Source: an uncultured Opitutia bacterium
GTDB lineage: Bacteria > Verrucomicrobiota > Verrucomicrobiia > Opitutales > UBA953
Direction: 5' to 3'
NCBI GenBank assembly: GCA_937874455.1
Contig: CALNBE010000032.1
Span: 1 to 7,711, forward strand
DNA length: 7,711 nucleotides
Of this stretch, positions 4,608 through 7,711 are shown piece by piece. Positions within the stretch are counted from its first letter, which is position 1. Each line of letters opens with the position of its first letter. The notes below the pieces were generated by a model. The model ran no database searches. It saw nothing but the letters and a program-made list of their open reading frames with translations, and was not told the DNA's origin. The translations under genes and the position numbers were made by a program.

Positions 4608-5036
4608 ATGTTCACCTGCTCGAAAACTTACGCGGACATTCCCTTTGCGCATCGGCAGCATCGCCACGGCGGGCATTGCGCGTTTGTGCACGGGCACAAC
4701 TGGACTTTTCATTTTACCTTTGGCTGCCGGGAGCTGGATGAAAACGGCTTCGTGGTGGATTTTGGCGCGCTGAAGTACATTCGTCGCTGGTTCGACGAAC
4801 ATCTGGACCATGCCTGCGTGTTCAACCGCGACGACCCGGAGCGGGAGCGCATCGTCGGCGCGCTGCCCGGCGCATTCAAAGTTTACCTTGTGGAAAGCTG
4901 CGCGGCGGAAGGGCTGGCCAAGCACGTCTTTGAAGTGATCGGGGAAATGGTGCGGCGCGAAACCAGCGGCCGAGTTTTTCTGGTGGAAGTGCGGGTGGAG
5001 GAGGATGCGCGCAACAGCGCGACCTTCCGGCCATGA
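4608..5036 (+). CDS. queD: 6-carboxytetrahydropterin synthase (QueD family)
   Basis: QueD turns 7,8-dihydroneopterin triphosphate into 6-carboxy-5,6,7,8-tetrahydropterin, the first committed step to 7-deazaguanines. The product is 142 aa. Zinc ligands are H15 (FAHRQ), H28 and H30 (VHGHNW), with the catalytic cysteine C24 in GGHCAFVHGH, D67-H68 in LDHA, and E102 in the AAEGLA segment that replaces the usual PTAENLA. The C-terminal strand VEVRVEEDARNSATF carries the pterin-binding glutamate. A longer reading from a TTG at 4581 is open, but that codon overlaps the queC stop and the extra nine residues are not family-like, so the ATG at 4608 is preferred. Its stop overlaps the queE start in ATGA, which implies translational coupling. 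Confidence 0.94.
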   Translation: MFTCSKTYADIPFAHRQHRHGGHCAFVHGHNWTFHFTFGCRELDENGFVVDFGALKYIRRWFDEHLDHACVFNRDDPERERIVGALPGAFKVYLVESCAAEGLAKHVFEVIGEMVRRETSGRVFLVEVRVEEDARNSATFRP

Positions 5037-5728
5037 GCGCGGCGGACGGCAGACTGCCCGTGCACGAGGCTTTTTACAGCTGGCAGGGCGAGGGTGTGCA
5101 CGCTGGACGCGCGGCGTTTTTCATCCGCCTGCTGGGGTGTCCGATTCACTGTCCTTGGTGCGACTCGGCGGGCACCTGGCACCCGGATTTTGTCCCAAAG
5201 GAAACGGATCGCCGGAGCGTGGCGGAACTGGTGGCGCAGGCCCAGGCGACCCGGGCGGAGTTTGTGGTGATCACCGGTGGCGAACCGGCGATCCATGATT
5301 TGGGGCCGCTTACGGCGGCATTGCGTGCGGAGGAAATTCCGGCGCACTTGGAGACCAGCGGGGCGTTTCCTTTGCGGGGAAATTTCGACTGGGTGACGGT
5401 CAGCCCCAAGTGGCAGAAACTGCCTCTAGAGGAAAACATCGCGCGGGCCGACGAGTTGAAATTGATCGTGGAGGACGACGGGAGCATTGCGCGCTGGATG
5501 GAATTTCTCGCGGGGAAAAATTGGGAAGGGAAACCCGTCTGGCTGCATCCTGAATGGTCGCGGCGGGCGGAGGAAAAAGTGCTGCGGCGCATCACCGAAT
5601 GGGTGCGGGAAAACGGCGCACCGTTTCGCGCCGGGTGGCAGTTGCACAAGTGCTACAACGCCGATGCTGCCGACGCGCGCAGCCAACCGCCCGCGCCGTT
5701 GGGCGGGGATGCCCAGCGCGGTTTTTGA
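5033..5728 (+). CDS. queE: 7-carboxy-7-deazaguanine synthase, radical SAM
   Basis: QueE uses S-adenosylmethionine and a [4Fe-4S] cluster to contract 6-carboxytetrahydropterin to 7-carboxy-7-deazaguanine. In the 231-aa protein the N-terminal substrate segment is FYSWQGEGVHAG (14-25). The cluster cysteines are C36, C40 and C43 (C-x3-C-x2-C, followed by DSAGTW). The SAM-binding GGEP is at 82-85, HLETSG at 105-110, and VSPK at 123-126 matches the family. The spacing is that of the canonical form rather than the longer CX14CX2C variant. The C-terminus (about 214-231) is Pro/Gly-rich, probably disordered and divergent. The start ATG overlaps the queD stop by 4 nt. A gap of 60 nt to the next gene contains GCGGAGGAAATTTGC and a weak 5-bp hairpin, so expression may continue into the lipoprotein gene. 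Confidence 0.96.
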   Translation: MSAADGRLPVHEAFYSWQGEGVHAGRAAFFIRLLGCPIHCPWCDSAGTWHPDFVPKETDRRSVAELVAQAQATRAEFVVITGGEPAIHDLGPLTAALRAEEIPAHLETSGAFPLRGNFDWVTVSPKWQKLPLEENIARADELKLIVEDDGSIARWMEFLAGKNWEGKPVWLHPEWSRRAEEKVLRRITEWVRENGAPFRAGWQLHKCYNADAADARSQPPAPLGGDAQRGF

Positions 5729-5775
5729 GCGGAGGAAATTTGCGTTTGCGGCTCGCCTTGCGCGAGTGGCGGCGT

Positions 5776-5780
5776 AAGGA
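5776..5780 (+). promoter_or_regulatory. Shine-Dalgarno-like AAGGA before the lipoprotein gene
   Basis: AAGGA lies 8 nt before the ATG at 5789. It fixes that start, which also gives a good signal peptide. It is one of only two clear ribosome sites among the complete chromosomal genes here. Confidence 0.5.
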
Positions 5781-5788
5781 TTTTTCCC

Positions 5789-6205
5789 ATGCGAAAGAAA
5801 ATTTTTGGCGTTGGATGGATCGGATTGGCCGCGCTGGTGCTGGCCGGGTGCTCGACCATTGATTCGCGGATCAAGGACAAGCAGACCGCGTTTGACGCCT
5901 ATCCGGCGGAAGTGCAGGCGGCGGTGCGCGAAGGAAAGGTGAAAATCGGGTTTACCCCGGAGCAAGTGGAAATCGCCCTTGGCAAGCCCGACCGGATTTA
6001 CAGCCGCACCAAGGAAGGCGCGGAGTCAGAAGTCTGGGCCTACACGGACAATTCGCCCAGCATCGGACTTGGACTGGGCGTGGGCACTGGCGGCCCGGTC
6101 GGCGTGGGCGCGGGAGTGAGTTCGCGGGATTATTATTACCGGGACCGGATGCGGGTGGTTTTTGAAAACGGACTGGTGAGCGAGTTGGAGGAAATCAAAA
6201 AATAG
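5789..6205 (+). CDS. Lipoprotein with SmpA/OmlA (BamE)-like segment
   Basis: A 138-aa protein that begins with a lipoprotein signal: MRKK, a hydrophobic stretch, then the lipobox LAGC with the modified cysteine at C21. Ser at +2 predicts outer-membrane sorting if the proteobacterial rule holds here. Residues 52-87 (VKIGFTPEQVEIALGKPDRIY ... EVWAY) match the helix-then-strand pattern of SmpA/OmlA or BLIP-like domains, where GMTxxEVxxxLGxP is the usual signature. The fold would be completed by RVVFENGLVSELEE (122-135). Between the halves is a Gly-rich insert (about 91-112, GLGLGVGTGGPVGVGAG), probably a flexible loop. It may help in envelope assembly, but that is an inference from the fold type. 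The stop is 13 nt before the DUF971 gene. Confidence 0.85.
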   Translation: MRKKIFGVGWIGLAALVLAGCSTIDSRIKDKQTAFDAYPAEVQAAVREGKVKIGFTPEQVEIALGKPDRIYSRTKEGAESEVWAYTDNSPSIGLGLGVGTGGPVGVGAGVSSRDYYYRDRMRVVFENGLVSELEEIKK

Positions 6206-6206
6206 C

Positions 6207-6212
6207 AAAGGA
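6207..6212 (+). promoter_or_regulatory. Shine-Dalgarno AAAGGA before the DUF971 gene
   Basis: AAAGGA is 6 nt from the ATG at 6219 and directly follows the lipoprotein stop. This supports that start and suggests the two genes are translated from one message. Confidence 0.55.
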
Positions 6213-6218
6213 AATCTC

Positions 6219-6536
6219 ATGATTCCCGAGGACATTCAGAGCATTGGCGACGTGGTGGCGATCCGTTGGAGCGACGGGCGGGAGGATTTTTTGCCGCATG
6301 AATTTTTGCGGGAAAATTCCCCCAGCGCGGAGAACATGGGCGAGCGGGACATTTTCGGGAATCAATACGGCGGGGACGGCCCGCGGATTTTTCCCGGCGT
6401 GACCGTGACCAGTTGGAGCCGAGTGGGTAATTACGCGCTCTGTTTTGTGTTCAGCGACGGCCACAACACCGGCCTTTACACTTGGGAATATTTGCGACGG
6501 CTGGGCGAACTGGCGCGGGAAAAAGAGACCTTGTAA
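6219..6536 (+). CDS. DUF971 / GBBH-like N-terminal domain protein
   Basis: A stand-alone 105-aa DUF971 domain. The motifs are VAIRWSDGREDFLPHEFLR (13-31), VGNYALCFVFSDGH (69-82) and GLYTWEYLRRL (85-95), close to the family pattern of DG, LR, VGxYAL, DGHxxGIYS and LRxL. The domain also occurs at the N-terminus of gamma-butyrobetaine hydroxylase and in some Mrp/HCF101 iron-sulfur carriers. As a lone protein its function is unknown. In many members a CPCAxC motif together with a later His binds zinc. Here the aligned segment reads SPSAEN (34-39), so all three cysteines are replaced, while H82 stays. Metal binding is therefore unlikely. It is probably co-transcribed with the lipoprotein gene 13 nt upstream. 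Confidence 0.88.
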   Translation: MIPEDIQSIGDVVAIRWSDGREDFLPHEFLRENSPSAENMGERDIFGNQYGGDGPRIFPGVTVTSWSRVGNYALCFVFSDGHNTGLYTWEYLRRLGELAREKETL

Positions 6537-6592
6537 TCCGAAAAGGGAAGACGTTTCCTATGCAGGTTGTTGAACCCAAGCTTTGTTATCCC

Positions 6593-7105
6593 ATGAAAGC
6601 CCTGCTAAAAATCGCTTGTCTCTTTTCTCTGACCGCCGCGGCTGCCTTGGTCGTGATTCCGTCGCTGCAGGCGGAAGACGTGAAGGCGGAGGAAGCCAAG
6701 CCAAAGAAAAAATCCAAAGCCAAGTGGATGGATGATTACGAGGCTGCGGTGAAGCTCGCGAAGGCGGAGGACAAGCTGCTCTTTCTGGATTTCACCGGAT
6801 CGGACTGGTGCGGCTGGTGCATCAAGCTGAAAAGCGAAGTGTTTGACCAAAGGGAGTTCATGAAATATGCGGACGAAAATCTCGTGCTGGTGGAGTTGGA
6901 TTTTCCGAAGGGGAAAAAGCTGAAGAAAAGTTTGCAGAAGCAGAATGAGGAATTGGCGAAAAAATACGGAGTTACTGGGTTTCCTAGGATCATAATTTTG
7001 AATGCAAAAGAAGAGCCTGTCGGCATGATGGGGTATCAGGAAGGCGGGCCCAAACCTTTTATCAAGAGGCTGAAGGAATTCAAAGCCAATGGGCCTCTCC
7101 GTTAA
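6593..7105 (+). CDS. Exported thioredoxin-like protein (WCGWC)
   Basis: A 170-aa protein with a clear signal peptide: MKALLK, a hydrophobic core, then SLQA with likely cleavage near residue 27. A Lys/Glu-rich linker (about 28-45) follows, then a thioredoxin fold. The redox motif is W72-C73-G74-W75-C76 inside LDFTGSDWCGWC; the cis-proline is P131 in GVTGFPR. It should act outside the cytoplasm in disulfide reduction, exchange or isomerisation; the partner is not evident. An alternative in-frame ATG at 6560 has a GGGAAG upstream, but it adds MQVVEPKLCYP before the signal peptide, so 6593 is preferred despite lacking a Shine-Dalgarno sequence. The gene is more AT-rich and Lys-rich than its neighbours. 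It follows the DUF971 gene by 56 nt and ends 17 nt before a strong terminator. Confidence 0.9.
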   Translation: MKALLKIACLFSLTAAAALVVIPSLQAEDVKAEEAKPKKKSKAKWMDDYEAAVKLAKAEDKLLFLDFTGSDWCGWCIKLKSEVFDQREFMKYADENLVLVELDFPKGKKLKKSLQKQNEELAKKYGVTGFPRIIILNAKEEPVGMMGYQEGGPKPFIKRLKEFKANGPLR

Positions 7106-7122
7106 GTAGGATTTTTCTGACC

Positions 7123-7154
7123 AAAAAGACCGCCCCTTGCCGGACGGTCTTTTT
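7123..7154. terminator. Bidirectional intrinsic terminator between convergent genes
   Basis: AAAAAGACCG (7123-7132) pairs with CGGTCTTTTT (7145-7154) across a 12-nt loop, and a further TTTT run follows at 7156-7159. The stem plus U tract works for the plus-strand genes. The leading A tract gives a U tract for trxB coming the other way. It lies 17 nt after the thioredoxin-like gene and 31 nt after trxB. Confidence 0.9.
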
Positions 7155-7185
7155 CTTTTGGCGCAAAGGAAAATGCGCGGACGGA

Positions 7186-7711
7186 TCAGGCCTGCTCGGC
7201 GAGCCAGCGCTCGGTCTCAATGGCGGCGCGGCAGCCCATGCCCGCAGCGGTGATGGCTTGGCGGTAAACGTGGTCGGAGCAATCCCCGGCGACAAACACG
7301 CCCGGCACGTTGGTGTGGACGCCGCTGGATTGCGGGGAAACGATGTAGCCGGCCTCATCGAGAGTCAGGGCACTGGCGAAAGGCGCGGTGTTGGGCACGT
7401 GACCGATGGCGATGAAGACGCCCTTGCAGGGAATTTCCTCCGCGGCGCCGGTTTGGACGTTTTTCACGCGGATGGCGCGCACCTTGCCATTGGCGTCGCC
7501 GAGAATTTCCTCCGGCACACTGTTCCAGACCGGAGAAATTTTCGGGTGCTCGAGCACGCGCCGGGCCATGATCTCGGAGGCGCGGAAAGTGTCGCGGCGA
7601 TGGATGATGGAAACCTTGCTGGCGAAGTGGGTGAGGAAAACCGCTTCCTCGCAGGCGCTGTCGCCGCCGCCGATCACTACGACTTCCATGTCGCGGTAAA
7701 AAGCCCCGTCG
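7186..7711 (-). CDS. trxB: Thioredoxin reductase, C-terminal part (5' end outside window)
   Basis: A flavoprotein that reduces thioredoxin with NADPH. The 174 codons visible start just after the active-site CATC (the codon for the D of CATCDG is the first complete one) and continue through GAFYRDMEVVVIGGGDSACEEA, where GGGDSA is the NADPH-binding turn. HRRDTFRAS supplies the NADPH 2'-phosphate contacts, and the C-terminal FAD motif is GVFVAGDCSDHVYRQAITAAGMGC. The reading frame is intact to the TGA at 7186-7188. The catalytic cysteines and first FAD motif lie beyond base 7711. It converges on the exported thioredoxin-like gene and shares its terminator; whether the two proteins interact cannot be told from this arrangement, since TrxB is cytoplasmic. 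Confidence 0.97.
   Translation of the reverse strand, partial: DGAFYRDMEVVVIGGGDSACEEAVFLTHFASKVSIIHRRDTFRASEIMARRVLEHPKISPVWNSVPEEILGDANGKVRAIRVKNVQTGAAEEIPCKGVFIAIGHVPNTAPFASALTLDEAGYIVSPQSSGVHTNVPGVFVAGDCSDHVYRQAITAAGMGCRAAIETERWLAEQA

Noticed and set aside
1..7711. CRISPR arrays, tRNA or rRNA genes, insertion sequences
   Set aside because: No regularly spaced repeats, cloverleaf, rRNA stretch, transposase motif or terminal inverted repeats with target duplication were found by eye.

Overview
The window looks like a GC-rich bacterial chromosome, most plausibly from the Verrucomicrobiota. That placement is an inference: it rests on the style of the secreted WCGWC thioredoxin, the DUF971 protein and the Gly-rich lipoprotein, and on mostly Shine-Dalgarno-poor starts. 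No rRNA or other marker gene is present to confirm it. The left fifth (1-1507) differs from the rest. It is a run of small gene cassettes separated by integron attC recombination sites, with no integrase gene in the window, so it is best described as a CALIN (attC cluster lacking an integrase) or the edge of a larger integron. The remaining four fifths are ordinary chromosomal housekeeping genes.

Cassette region (read on the minus strand, right to left). A lone R'-type site at 1501-1507 is followed by a cassette for a two-TM small membrane protein (1493-1158), whose stop codon lies inside the next attC (1065-1163). The next cassette carries a Cys/His-rich, probably zinc-binding protein encoded in the opposite direction (699-1070, plus). 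It is followed by a 58-bp attC (621-678) that closely resembles the attC of aadA-type resistance cassettes. A cassette with two small ORFs comes next: a 63-aa protein with an internal NGSY repeat and a 73-aa acidic protein, separated by a perfect 14-bp inverted repeat. An attC begins straight after the 73-aa stop codon and runs off the left edge. All attC sites read best in the minus direction.

A non-coding stretch of about 300 bases (1508-1811) with a direct repeat and a long hairpin separates the cassettes from a minus-strand pair: a zinc alcohol dehydrogenase of the YahK/cinnamyl-alcohol type (3787-2738), then nadC (2723-1812), the quinolinate phosphoribosyltransferase of NAD synthesis.

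Divergent from these, across a 95-bp intergenic region rich in overlapping inverted repeats, lies queC-queD-queE. With GTP cyclohydrolase I supplied from elsewhere, these make preQ0, the precursor of queuosine and other 7-deazaguanines. QueD makes carboxytetrahydropterin, QueE contracts the ring to 7-carboxy-7-deazaguanine, and QueC converts that to preQ0. The same strand continues with a lipoprotein carrying a SmpA/OmlA-like segment, a DUF971 protein that has lost the usual cysteines, and an exported thioredoxin-like protein. The run ends at a strong bidirectional terminator (7123-7154). Converging from the right edge is the 3' part of trxB, thioredoxin reductase.
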